From the NCBI GenBank assembly GCA_019247395.1, contig JAFAOZ010000036.1, positions 1-8,233 of the forward strand: a DNA stretch of 8,233 bases, written 5' to 3'. Numbering within the stretch: the stretch's first letter is position 1; the number at the start of each line of letters is the position of its first letter. The notes beneath the pieces were generated by a model, which was not told the origin of the DNA, did no database searches, and worked only from the letters and a program-made list of their open reading frames with translations. Below are positions 1 through 6,426 of the stretch, piece by piece. The stretch comes from Vulcanimicrobiota bacterium. Its GTDB lineage: Bacteria; Vulcanimicrobiota; Vulcanimicrobiia; Vulcanimicrobiales; Vulcanimicrobiaceae. The position numbers and the translations under genes were made by a program.

Positions 1-90
1 ATCGAGCCCAACGCTTCCCGGCATCGCTACTGGCGGGGCTGGAAAAACGAAAACGCGGATGGCGAGATAATCATCTTCTGGCGAGGTTGA
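1..90 (+). CDS. possible C-terminal fragment of an unidentified gene (5' end outside window)
   Basis: The first plus-strand frame is open from the window edge to a TGA at 88-90 and gives 29 residues ending in DGEIIIFWRG. The peptide mixes charged and aromatic residues (RYWRGWKNEN) in a way that looks like a real protein tail rather than a shadow. It stops 10 bp before the convergent end of the small minus-strand gene, a layout compatible with a genuine gene end. No family can be named from 29 residues, and a chance open frame of this length is quite possible. Confidence 0.35.
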   Translation: MEPNASRHRYWRGWKNENADGEIIIFWRG

Positions 91-100
91 AGCTTCGTTC

Positions 101-346
101 TTACGACCTGGCGCGCTGGGCCGCGTAGCGGAACTGGCCCGGCCGCCACGCGCAGATGCTGCCGTCGTTCATTGCAAAGGATTCCAGTCCATCGACCTCC
201 GGATTGAAGTCCGCATTGAGCTGTTTGGTCGCGGGCCAGTTCACGGCCGGATCTTGACGTGCAGCGGCGCGCGCCTTGGTATTTGAAAACTGCCGCTCTT
301 TCGTCAGCACGTTGAGCGCGGCAGCGAGTCTTTTGGCGTCGTCCAT
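101..346 (-). CDS. small hypothetical protein (81 aa)
   Basis: This frame starts at an ATG (346-344) and ends with TAA at 101. There is no start codon between the ATG and the upstream stop, so the start is fixed. Third codon positions are mostly G or C, as in the clear genes of the window. The product has a basic, helix-prone N-terminal half (MDDAKRLAAALNVLTKERQF) and a C-terminal half with PEVDGLESFAMNDGS and a Trp-containing tail. There is no signal peptide, membrane segment or recognisable motif, so it is probably cytoplasmic. No clear Shine-Dalgarno precedes it. It is divergent from the hydrolase at 411 across a 64-bp gap. A longer frame on the same strand (524 to 27) overlaps it, but that reading is Arg/Gln/Cys-rich and looks like a shadow. 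I do not recognise the family. Confidence 0.5.
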   Translation of the reverse strand: MDDAKRLAAALNVLTKERQFSNTKARAAARQDPAVNWPATKQLNADFNPEVDGLESFAMNDGSICAWRPGQFRYAAQRARS

Positions 347-410
347 CGTGACAGGCGTCTTTAGCGTGGTAACCGCTGAAACCTCGGCCGCAAATAAGCG
401 TACCTAGAAC
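347..410. promoter_or_regulatory. short divergent intergenic region
   Basis: This 64-bp gap lies between the divergent starts of the small hypothetical gene and the hydrolase, so it should hold the start signals for both if both are real. I see no convincing -35/-10 pair and no purine-rich Shine-Dalgarno before either ATG. An in-frame TAG at 405-407 shows that the hydrolase cannot start further upstream. The call rests on position only. Confidence 0.25.
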
Positions 411-1481
411 ATGAACGCCATCTTTCTGTTGATGCTGCTCTTTGTGCCTGGGCGGTATCTCTGCAACGGGCATCCCGTCTATGTCGGCATCGAACACGAC
501 CTGCCCGATCCGTCGGTGAATCAAATCTATCCGGCTTGCCGCGGACCGCTACAGCTCACGCACGGGATGCAGGAAGAGCGCCGCATCGTCAACGCCCCTC
601 AGGGACGCCTCGGCGTCTCGCTTTACTACGCCGGCTCCGGTGCGCGTGCGACGGTAATCTTAGTGCACGGAAATGACGCGGAGACACGCGAAATGGGATA
701 TCTCGTACCGCTCTTCGTGTCGAACGGCATCAACGTCATCAGCTACGATCAGCGCGGCACCGGCGAATCGGTAGGGAACTGGTTTTTGAGTGGTCCGCAA
801 GATCGCGCTGAGGATGTGTACGCGATCATGGATTCGTACGCGCACCATCCGCACATCGATCGCGCGCGTCTTGGGATCTGGGGATTCAGCAACGGAGGCT
901 GGACTGCGCCGCTTGTGGCGGTACATCGTCCGCTCGCATTCGTAATCCTCAAGAGCGCGCCGGCGGAATCGGTGCGCGCCAATTCGGAATTCGAAGTCGT
1001 GCAGCAGATGCACCACTACCACGAATCACCCGAGCATGTTGCCGCTGCTCTCACAATGGTTCATGCGCTCTTAGGCGCGCTCGACGGCACCGTTTCATGG
1101 GACGATGCCGGCGCGATCTATACGAATGCGAAGGCCCAACCCTGGTTCAAGCACTCGCTCATGATCGATATGCCGATGCCACCGCCTAAAGCGCTCCAAG
1201 CGGGCCTGCGCCGTTCGCTGGCCTACGATCCCACAACGACGTTAAACGAATTACGGACGCCGACGCTCGCGCTGTACGGTACGGCAGATATCAGAGTTGA
1301 CGTTCCCGACTCGTCCAAACGATTGTCCGCATACCTCAAGCATGCCGGTAATCATCAGTTTACAATGCGCTTTTACCCGGGAGCCGGGCACACGCTCAAG
1401 GGCACGACCTCTCCTGAGGACACCATCGATTGGCTACGATCTCGTCATTTGACGGTGCCTTGCGACTCCAGCTGCTCGTAA
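411..1481 (+). CDS. alpha/beta hydrolase (serine hydrolase, S33/Hydrolase_4-like), possibly exported
   Basis: This 356-residue protein has the ordered motifs of an alpha/beta-hydrolase. An oxyanion-hole strand VILVHGN spans residues 82-88 and DQRGTGES spans 113-120. The nucleophile elbow GFSNGG (158-163) places the catalytic Ser at 160. GTAD (290-293) carries the likely acid Asp293, and GAGHTL (325-330) carries the catalytic His327. Together these predict a serine esterase, peptidase or related hydrolase of the serine aminopeptidase type; the substrate cannot be read from the sequence. The N-terminus (MNAIFLLMLLFVPG) is hydrophobic but lacks a basic n-region and a good cleavage site, so export is uncertain. 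Residues 18-65 form an extension before the core. An in-frame TAG just upstream fixes the earliest start at this ATG, which has no visible ribosome binding site. Its last 37 bp overlap the end of the convergent DUF4239 gene. Confidence 0.9.
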   Translation: MNAIFLLMLLFVPGRYLCNGHPVYVGIEHDLPDPSVNQIYPACRGPLQLTHGMQEERRIVNAPQGRLGVSLYYAGSGARATVILVHGNDAETREMGYLVPLFVSNGINVISYDQRGTGESVGNWFLSGPQDRAEDVYAIMDSYAHHPHIDRARLGIWGFSNGGWTAPLVAVHRPLAFVILKSAPAESVRANSEFEVVQQMHHYHESPEHVAAALTMVHALLGALDGTVSWDDAGAIYTNAKAQPWFKHSLMIDMPMPPPKALQAGLRRSLAYDPTTTLNELRTPTLALYGTADIRVDVPDSSKRLSAYLKHAGNHQFTMRFYPGAGHTLKGTTSPEDTIDWLRSRHLTVPCDSSCS

Positions 1482-2239
1482 ACGAGCTGAAAAGAGTCGG
1501 GTCCGATGCTGACGCCGCCGCGGAACGGGTGATCGACGGCCGCGATCATGAAAATAAGGAGCGACACTAATATGCTCGAGACGATCGTCATCGCAACATG
1601 AACTCTGAATCGCTCAAGTGCCAGGAAATACGTAAGAAATACGGTGAGGATTCCGCCGATAATGACGACGGCCCATAGCGCTTCGGGCAGCCCAGCATCT
1701 TTGTCGTGCAATCGCAAGCGCCGCAGCTCGATCATGCGTTCGAATTCCTCAATGGCCGCGGTGTGGATGATCCGTTCGCGTTCGTTTTTCGGATCAAACG
1801 AATAAAACGTGCCTTGAAACGTGTTCAACAGAGCGGCCGGCTTAGGAGGGACGACGCCGTGCTGCAGAAGAGGCCACCCGTCGATGACCGCGCGCGTATA
1901 GGCTCGCAGCTCCTGCTTCAGGCGCGTCCCGTACGGCTCGGGATAGGTGGCAACGTCCCGGTACAACACTGCGATAGTGCCGGCTTCCTGCGTTACCTTA
2001 TCGTCGTAATTCGAATACTGCTCCCACGCGGCAACCGCGATCAGACCTGCGACGATGCCATAAAAGACCGCCGCGGCCGCGATGTAGGCATCGACGCCCT
2101 CATTGTGGCCCGGACGGGGTCCGGTTATTGTGACTACGAAACGCCGCGTCGCGTACAGGCCGGCAACGGAAAGAGCGGTGAAGGTAACCACAATCATCAG
2201 GCCCATGAGCCACGTTGGCAGATCGTACAACCAAAGCAC
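1445..2239 (-). CDS. DUF4239 (bestrophin-like) integral membrane protein
   Basis: I start this gene at the GTG at 2239, giving 264 residues beginning (V/M)LWLYDLPTW. A longer frame reaches a TTG at 2266, but only the GTG has a strong Shine-Dalgarno (GGGAGGT) at proper spacing. Four hydrophobic segments lie at about residues 11-29, 53-72, 187-207 and 213-234. A charged region of about 115 residues between the second and third includes an Arg/Glu-rich helix near 151-178. The WLYDLPTW start, the AWEQYSNYDDKVTQEAGTIA stretch after helix 2 and a C-terminal DHPFRGGVSI (236-245) match the DUF4239 family (Pfam PF14023), which is related in layout to bestrophin channels. No function is established for the family; anion conductance is only an analogy. 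It overlaps the hydrolase tail-to-tail and is divergent from the triple-repeat secreted gene. Confidence 0.85.
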   Translation of the reverse strand: MLWLYDLPTWLMGLMIVVTFTALSVAGLYATRRFVVTITGPRPGHNEGVDAYIAAAAVFYGIVAGLIAVAAWEQYSNYDDKVTQEAGTIAVLYRDVATYPEPYGTRLKQELRAYTRAVIDGWPLLQHGVVPPKPAALLNTFQGTFYSFDPKNERERIIHTAAIEEFERMIELRRLRLHDKDAGLPEALWAVVIIGGILTVFLTYFLALERFRVHVAMTIVSSILVSLLIFMIAAVDHPFRGGVSIGPDSFQLVYEQLESQGTVK

Positions 2240-2244
2240 GCATG

Positions 2245-2251
2245 ACCTCCC
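2245..2251 (-). promoter_or_regulatory. Shine-Dalgarno deciding the GTG start of the DUF4239 gene
   Basis: Read on the minus strand the sequence is GGGAGGTCATGCGTG. The GGGAGG core lies 6 nt before the in-frame GTG at 2239. The ATG at 2243-2241 between them is out of frame and the upstream in-frame TTG (2266) precedes the site, so the GTG is the supported start. Confidence 0.75.
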
Positions 2252-2350
2252 GGAATCGACGTCCAAGCCATCTTAGCGTGCGCTGCAGTAAGCCCTCGTT
2301 TGCAGCCGCCTAAACTGGGGAAGAACTTATCGTTAGCACGACTGCCGTGC

Positions 2351-2355
2351 GGAGA
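2351..2355 (+). promoter_or_regulatory. ribosome binding site of the triple-repeat secreted protein
   Basis: GGAGA lies 7 nt upstream of the ATG at 2363. It favours 2363 over the adjacent in-frame ATG at 2366 and over the upstream in-frame TTG at 2300, which would bury the signal peptide behind 21 extra residues. Confidence 0.65.
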
Positions 2356-2362
2356 TTCGTCG

Positions 2363-3376
2363 ATGATGAAGAGTTTCGTCGCCTTCCTGAGCCTTGCGAT
2401 GCTGTTACTGCCGGTAAGCGCCGGCGCGCAGACAGAAAACAACGTCAATGCCACCGGTAACTGGTCGGTCAATTCTACGGGTGAACCGCTTGCAAATGGG
2501 ACCTTCAGGCTGCGCCAAGACGGTCCAAATCTTACGGGCACTTACGGCGGAGGCGGAAAAATCGAGGGCAAGTTTGCGTCGAACGGCTTGCAGGTCGATG
2601 CCACGTGGAGTGACGCGCGAGGGAACGGCTGGATGACGATCGTTTTCGGATCCGACGGGAACCGATTTTCCGGCGATTGGGGACGCCCGGGAAGCCGGCC
2701 GAGCGGGCATTTCGAGGGATCGCGTGCGGCCTATCCCGCCGTTACCGGGACCTATCACACGACCGTCGGCGGCAGCGATGCATTTTCGGCCCGCCACATT
2801 ACATTGCGCCAGCTCGGGTTAGACGTCGTCGGAAATTTCGGGCCTGGAACACAACTCAACGGAACGATGAGCAGCGCCAACACCTTCGACGGCACATGGA
2901 AGGGACCGAACAGTAACGGCTGGATGAAACTGCAGTTTGCCGACGATAGCCGGAGCTTTCAGGGCACCTGGGGCCTGACGCCGGGCAGCGAACCCGCGGG
3001 TACCGTCTCGGGAAGTGTCCGAAATGCCCCCGCTAACGTGAGTACCGCGACCAATACAACGGCCGGTGAGCTCGACATCCGGGGCCTCTGGCACATTGCC
3101 TCGAGCGGCGGGGCCTTTGCCGGCGATACGCTCAAACTCGAGCAGCAAGGCCGATCGGTGAGCGGTTCGTATAAGAACGGGCACCTGGAAGGCACCATTT
3201 CGAGCAGCTCACACTCGCTGAGCGGCAACTGGCGCGACGCGCGCGGTACCGGTGTTTTCACGATCAGCTTCGCTTCTGACGGCATGAGCTTCCACGGCAC
3301 CTGGACCACGAAGTACAACAGCGGAAGCCTCATCGGCAAGCGCGTAATCGCAGCGACGCCTGCATTGCGCCAATAA
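2363..3376 (+). CDS. secreted protein with three tandem beta-rich repeats, unknown function
   Basis: This 337-residue protein starts with a textbook signal peptide: MMK, a hydrophobic core FVAFLSLAMLLLPV, and cleavage expected after AGA (residues 20-22), leaving Q23 as the mature end. The rest is three repeats of about 90 residues at 32-121, 128-220 and 240-327. Each runs G-x-W/Y ... LxLxQxG ... VxGxY/F ... xLxGT ... GxW ... NGWMxxxF ... SF-x-GTW ... GS. Alternating Gly, aromatic and beta-branched residues suggest antiparallel sheet or small barrels. Similar single units ('GxYxxGxIxGxxxxxxLxGxW...DGxSFxGxW') recur in many bacterial exported proteins without a known activity. I see no catalytic motif and no cysteine in the mature part, so binding or a structural envelope role is more likely than catalysis. 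A linker rich in Ala, Asn and Thr (221-236) separates the last repeat. No function can be assigned. Confidence 0.85.
   Translation: MMKSFVAFLSLAMLLLPVSAGAQTENNVNATGNWSVNSTGEPLANGTFRLRQDGPNLTGTYGGGGKIEGKFASNGLQVDATWSDARGNGWMTIVFGSDGNRFSGDWGRPGSRPSGHFEGSRAAYPAVTGTYHTTVGGSDAFSARHITLRQLGLDVVGNFGPGTQLNGTMSSANTFDGTWKGPNSNGWMKLQFADDSRSFQGTWGLTPGSEPAGTVSGSVRNAPANVSTATNTTAGELDIRGLWHIASSGGAFAGDTLKLEQQGRSVSGSYKNGHLEGTISSSSHSLSGNWRDARGTGVFTISFASDGMSFHGTWTTKYNSGSLIGKRVIAATPALRQ
2456..3343 (+). repeat. three degenerate in-gene protein repeats (about 90 codons each)
   Basis: The units lie at about 2456-2725, 2744-3022 and 3080-3343 and align across their whole length at protein level. Equivalent anchors are GNGWMTIVF / SNGWMKLQF / GTGVFTISF, followed by FSGDW / FQGTW / FHGTW. 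The first unit also shares the segment (S/R)DARG(N/T)G with the third. DNA identity is low, so this is an old internal triplication rather than a recent expansion. Confidence 0.8.
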
Positions 3377-3389
3377 CGGCGAGGTTCGA

Positions 3390-4901
3390 CTACAACGAAA
3401 AGGTGAACGTCGAGCTGCGACAGCCCCTACAGCGGTAACGCACGTGATTCGTGCCGGCCTTGAGATCAAAGACCAAAACGGTGGCCGCACGGCCGGCGGG
3501 GATGCTGCCGGGGCCGATAATCTTCTGTTGCAGCGGATCGCTCCAAATCGCCGCGCCAAACCGTAGCGCTCGCGGCGCCGCGAAGGTCAACGTCAGCCAG
3601 CCTTGCTCACCGCGCGCGCTCAATAGCGACGGCATTTCACGCGCGGGTACTTCCGGCAGCGCGCGATCGAACTGCGAGACCGGATAATCGGCATATTGAA
3701 AAACTCGGCTGGGCAACGTGCGTCCCGAAAGAAACGTCATGCCGGCGCGTGAGTCGTGATAGTCGATCGTCGCCGGATAGAGCGTGTCGCCGTGAAGCAG
3801 ATCCGACCCAAACTCTTGTCCTCCAACGATGTACGGAAAGGCGACCGCGCGCGGCGCCGCTGAAAAGGTGCGAGCATCGCGAGCTGCCTCAGTCAGCGTT
3901 TCAAAATGCATTCCGTCCCGCACGGCCTCAGCGAACAAGGCGTTCATGACCACCGCGTTGCCTGCGATAACGCCGTCGATCGGCTCTTCCTGCACGGTCA
4001 TGACGATCGGCTGAGTCTCGCCGGCCGCAGCGTAGGCGTCCACCAGTTTTCGCGCGTACGCCGCCGCGCCATCCGGAGAAAATCCGCCGCGCTGCAGCAA
4101 ATCGTCGGGGTCGGTCGAGAAGGCCGCCTCGCGGCCGCTCAGATATGCGCGCGTCAGATCGCGCGCCGTCCACTCAAAGGCGAGAAAAGAGCAACCACCG
4201 TCCGGCTGCGGCCGCTTGTACGAATGTATATCGGCACAATAGGTGCCCCAGGGCGCGCCGTAGTCGGACGTGCCGTCGGTGCCGCGGCTGTTCCAGGTGA
4301 TTCCCCAGAATGCGTGCTCGCCGAATGAGAGCGCGCGCGGCACGTCGCGTTCTACGCCGGCGGTGAGAATACTCACGCTCGGAACGTACCACGGAAGTCT
4401 TGCCTTCATCGCCATGTGCAGGTTAGGCCAGAACTGAGCTTGGGCATCGTCACCGTTGCTCCGGTGAAATGCGTTGTAGTCCGCGGCGTAGGCCAGATGA
4501 CGAACGTCGCCCACCATCCACGTTACGGGCACGTGATGGGCGGACGCGGTGCGCTCGATGTTGTGAACGCCCTCTAGTGAGATCACCTCGTCGAGCGCGG
4601 TAAAGATAAACCGCGCCTGCGTCGGTGCGGCGGGTATGGACCAATGGGGGCGCCCCGGCGACGGATTTCTACCTAAAGTGTTAAAGCCGCACTTTGCAAA
4701 GCGCACGTCGATGGGCGGGAAATCGCCCGCTGGGATTCGATACCAAATGACTCCATCGTAACTGACCGTGCACGGCGAGGTGCTTCGATCGACGATGCTC
4801 GCGCCGGGCGCCGGTGATGAAGAAGCCGGCGTTGTGACATGCCCGCAAGCCGCAAGCGAAATGACGACGGCCGCTATGTGCCGTCCGAGGATCGCCTTCA
4901 C
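3390..4901 (-). CDS. large lipoprotein of unknown function, possibly an extracellular enzyme
   Basis: I start this at the GTG at 4901, giving 503 residues. It puts a lipoprotein signal at the N-terminus: basic n-region (K2, R7), hydrophobic AAVVISLAAC, lipobox LAAC with Cys19, then a flexible Ser/Pro/Ala tether (23-42). An 81-residue longer frame would run inside the upstream gene and is Arg/Pro-rich. Residues 97-132 read as a beta strand (RFIFTAL), an acidic turn (DEV), a helix and a second strand (VPVTWMVGD), a layout like the first strands of polysaccharide-deacetylase or glycoside-hydrolase (beta/alpha) barrels. Conserved-looking acidic or aromatic clusters follow at FEWTARDL (242-249), STDPDDL (262-268) and VMTVQEEP (300-307). 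A C-terminal beta-rich domain (about 434-503) contains CRGC (491-494). I do not recognise a named family, so enzymatic function is inference. It follows the Trp-rich gene by 22 nt and is the last gene of the run. Confidence 0.8.
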   Translation of the reverse strand: MKAILGRHIAAVVISLAACGHVTTPASSSPAPGASIVDRSTSPCTVSYDGVIWYRIPAGDFPPIDVRFAKCGFNTLGRNPSPGRPHWSIPAAPTQARFIFTALDEVISLEGVHNIERTASAHHVPVTWMVGDVRHLAYAADYNAFHRSNGDDAQAQFWPNLHMAMKARLPWYVPSVSILTAGVERDVPRALSFGEHAFWGITWNSRGTDGTSDYGAPWGTYCADIHSYKRPQPDGGCSFLAFEWTARDLTRAYLSGREAAFSTDPDDLLQRGGFSPDGAAAYARKLVDAYAAAGETQPIVMTVQEEPIDGVIAGNAVVMNALFAEAVRDGMHFETLTEAARDARTFSAAPRAVAFPYIVGGQEFGSDLLHGDTLYPATIDYHDSRAGMTFLSGRTLPSRVFQYADYPVSQFDRALPEVPAREMPSLLSARGEQGWLTLTFAAPRALRFGAAIWSDPLQQKIIGPGSIPAGRAATVLVFDLKAGTNHVRYRCRGCRSSTFTFSL

Positions 4902-4923
4902 TCCGGCCGGCCGCGCGAGCGGT

Positions 4924-5478
4924 CTATTGGGCGGGTGGGCCGACGCCGATTGTGTCCATCTGAGAATTGATCGCTTTGATGGCGGCCTGAATCGAGGCTC
5001 CGTCGCCCGAGTCGCCGGCGGCAGCTTTGTCGAGTTGGTTCTGCCAATCAAATAGCGCAGGTTTGCCGCCCTCGGTTGCGCGTTCCATGAAGGTATCGTT
5101 GGTCCGCACCTTGCGGCACGAATCTTGTTTGGCCCAGTCCTCACCGATCCGGCGCCCGAGCGATGTCAGCTGAGCGGCCACCGCCGCGTTTGCCGTCGGG
5201 TCGGTTACGCGCGCGAGGAGTTTTTGACTGTTTGCAAACCAGCCGGCGTATCCGCGCGTGCCAAAATAAAACGCGTGCACTTGCCCCCAATACTTGTTCC
5301 AACTCTGCCACTCGCCCTCACACGTGTCCGCCTGCCAGACTGCGTGGAAGGAGTCTTTCCACGAATCGAGCGTCGCGGCGTCGTCGGCAAAACAGCAGGC
5401 TCGCGCGACGAGAAAGATCGCGCACGCAATCGGTACGGCGCGCAGTATTTGCGGCGCCTTGAATGGCGAAATAAGCAT
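4924..5478 (-). CDS. small exported Trp-rich protein of unknown function
   Basis: The ATG at 5478 gives 184 residues. Its N-terminus has a basic n-region (K7, R13), a hydrophobic stretch AVPIACAIFLVARACC (14-29) and likely cleavage after Phe30-Ala31 before DDAATL, so the product is probably periplasmic or secreted. A TTG 30 nt upstream is possible but would put RRRSKR ahead of the signal peptide and lacks a spaced ribosome binding site. The mature part looks helical and has seven Trp residues, five between 40 and 80, including EWQSWNKYWGQ (56-66). Two mature cysteines, C53 in DTCEGEW and C121 in DSCRKV, could pair as a disulfide. Repeated Ala/Gln-rich helices follow. It lies 42 nt after the second propeller gene and 22 nt before the large lipoprotein, so co-expression is likely. 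I do not recognise the family. Confidence 0.75.
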   Translation of the reverse strand: MLISPFKAPQILRAVPIACAIFLVARACCFADDAATLDSWKDSFHAVWQADTCEGEWQSWNKYWGQVHAFYFGTRGYAGWFANSQKLLARVTDPTANAAVAAQLTSLGRRIGEDWAKQDSCRKVRTNDTFMERATEGGKPALFDWQNQLDKAAAGDSGDGASIQAAIKAINSQMDTIGVGPPAQ

Positions 5479-5520
5479 CGAGCGCTTACTTCTTCGCCGG
5501 CCTTCCAATCCCCACTCGGC

Positions 5521-6426
5521 TTAGTTATGCGCGAGGCTGACGGTCGCGCCAAGCGGACCGGTCATGTTGATTTTTTCAAACGGCGCGCCGCCCTTCGGGT
5601 AATGCCAAAATCCGACGAACTCCCTCAGCGCATCCAGTCCGACTAAGATGTGTCCCTGAATCCAGAACTGTCCAATCTCGTTCGCGTGAGAGACGTGCAT
5701 CGTGCCGATTTGCTTGGCGGTGCTGCCCGTAATCGCAAATCGATGAATGATTAATGTCTGGTTATCCGCAACAGCGAGGAACCGGCCATCCCACTGAATA
5801 TATCCCGCAATGGCGATCTTCTGGCCTAGTGACAATGGTTGAAACGTAGAGCTGCCTTTCCGCAGCTCGAAGAGGTAAGTTACGTCGCTCAACGTCGCAT
5901 CGACAAAAAGGTCTCCTGTCGAATCGTAGCTGCAAGAAACCGGATATTGAGCAAACGTGTAGATGCGTGGACGGTGCCATCGGTGGTGAGGCCCCGGGCG
6001 ATAGACCCCCACACCAAATCCCGATGTGCTCGCTGAGGTGACTGCAAGGTTGCCGGTCGTCGGATCGACGGAGCAGCTGCCGACCTCGCCAAAAGGACCG
6101 TTGAGAAAAACGATTTGACTGGCTCCGCCGTGCGGGTATTCGGCGACACCGTATGCGTTGGTGATAAAGACGTGCCCCGCTTTATCGGAGCACATCGCAA
6201 AACCGTTCGTGTGCAGCGCCGAGACGTACCGGCCGTTCGGATACGTATACAGGTCGGTTGACGGATAACCGGTGACGTAAAGCAAATCGCGTCCGTTCGC
6301 TTCGGGCAGTATGAACGAATCACTGCCCACGGCGGGCACCCGCATCGGCGTCTCCGATCCTCCGCAGGCTGAGAGAAATGCGGTTACGACGGCTGCGAAG
6401 AGTAGCCGGTTACATGTGAGCGACAC
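5521..6426 (-). CDS. six-blade beta-propeller-like lipoprotein (second of a tandem pair)
   Basis: This 301-residue protein starts at a GTG overlapping the last 17 bp of its upstream paralogue, with GGGGAG at a 9-nt spacing. The N-terminus is a lipoprotein signal with lipobox LSAC (Cys21) followed by GGSET. From residue 43 it consists of six units of about 36-47 residues, starting near 43, 79, 118, 165, 210 and 255. Each has a G-x-[LV]-[FA]-V strand followed by a second strand and a turn such as YPHGGA or YPKGGA. Cysteines open units 2, 3 and 4 (C79, C118, C165, each in the form CSxD). This fits a six-bladed propeller of the NHL/SMP-30-like kind, tethered to a membrane facing the exterior. No catalytic or metal site stands out, so binding or scaffolding is the likelier role. 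It probably arose by tandem duplication with its neighbour. Confidence 0.85.
   Translation of the reverse strand: MSLTCNRLLFAAVVTAFLSACGGSETPMRVPAVGSDSFILPEANGRDLLYVTGYPSTDLYTYPNGRYVSALHTNGFAMCSDKAGHVFITNAYGVAEYPHGGASQIVFLNGPFGEVGSCSVDPTTGNLAVTSASTSGFGVGVYRPGPHHRWHRPRIYTFAQYPVSCSYDSTGDLFVDATLSDVTYLFELRKGSSTFQPLSLGQKIAIAGYIQWDGRFLAVADNQTLIIHRFAITGSTAKQIGTMHVSHANEIGQFWIQGHILVGLDALREFVGFWHYPKGGAPFEKINMTGPLGATVSLAHN
5524..6300 (-). repeat. six blade-like protein repeats, second paralogue
   Basis: Unit starts are GRDLLYV, CSDKAGHVFIT, CSVDPTTGNLAV, CSYDSTGDLFVD, IQWDGRFLAVA and WIQGHILVG. The spacing of about 36-47 residues and the recurring CSxD opening in units 2-4 are the internal signature of a propeller repeat. 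Confidence 0.65.

Larger units (their letters stand above)
2240..2362. promoter_or_regulatory. divergent intergenic region, DUF4239 gene / triple-repeat gene
   Basis: This 123-bp region separates two divergent genes and must hold promoters for both unless they are leaderless or driven from elsewhere. On the minus strand a TAAGAT hexamer (2271-2276) matches four of six -10 consensus bases but has no matching -35. On the plus strand TATCGT (2328-2333) is a similarly weak -10. Neither is convincing. Ribosome binding sites at both ends are good. Confidence 0.35.

Noticed and set aside
27..524. Minus-strand frame of 165 residues
   Set aside because: It overlaps the start of the hydrolase gene and the small 81-residue gene. 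Its product is dominated by Arg, Gln and Cys with no recognisable pattern, so it is a shadow frame.
2300..2362. TTG-initiated longer version of the triple-repeat protein
   Set aside because: It would place 21 residues before an otherwise complete signal peptide. The GGAGA site at 2351 supports the ATG at 2363.
3377..3389. Shared terminator between the convergent triple-repeat gene and large lipoprotein gene
   Set aside because: Only 13 bp separate the stops. The nearby GTTCGAC ... GTCGAGC pairing is weak and inside the lipoprotein gene, with no T-run on either strand.
4924..5144. N-terminal extension of the 503-residue lipoprotein upstream of the GTG at 4901
   Set aside because: It lies inside the upstream gene, is Arg/Pro/Ala-rich, and would bury a good lipoprotein signal 80 residues into the protein.
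5345..5361. 17-bp near-palindrome TGGAAGGAGTCTTTCCA
   Set aside because: It is inside the coding sequence of the Trp-rich protein, has a single centre base with no room for a loop, and no second copy is seen. Chance and codon content explain it.
5205..5552. Other long minus- and plus-strand frames over 5125-5646
   Set aside because: They are antisense or out-of-frame to the Trp-rich and propeller genes, rich in Arg and Ser, and lack start signals. They reflect high GC rather than genes.
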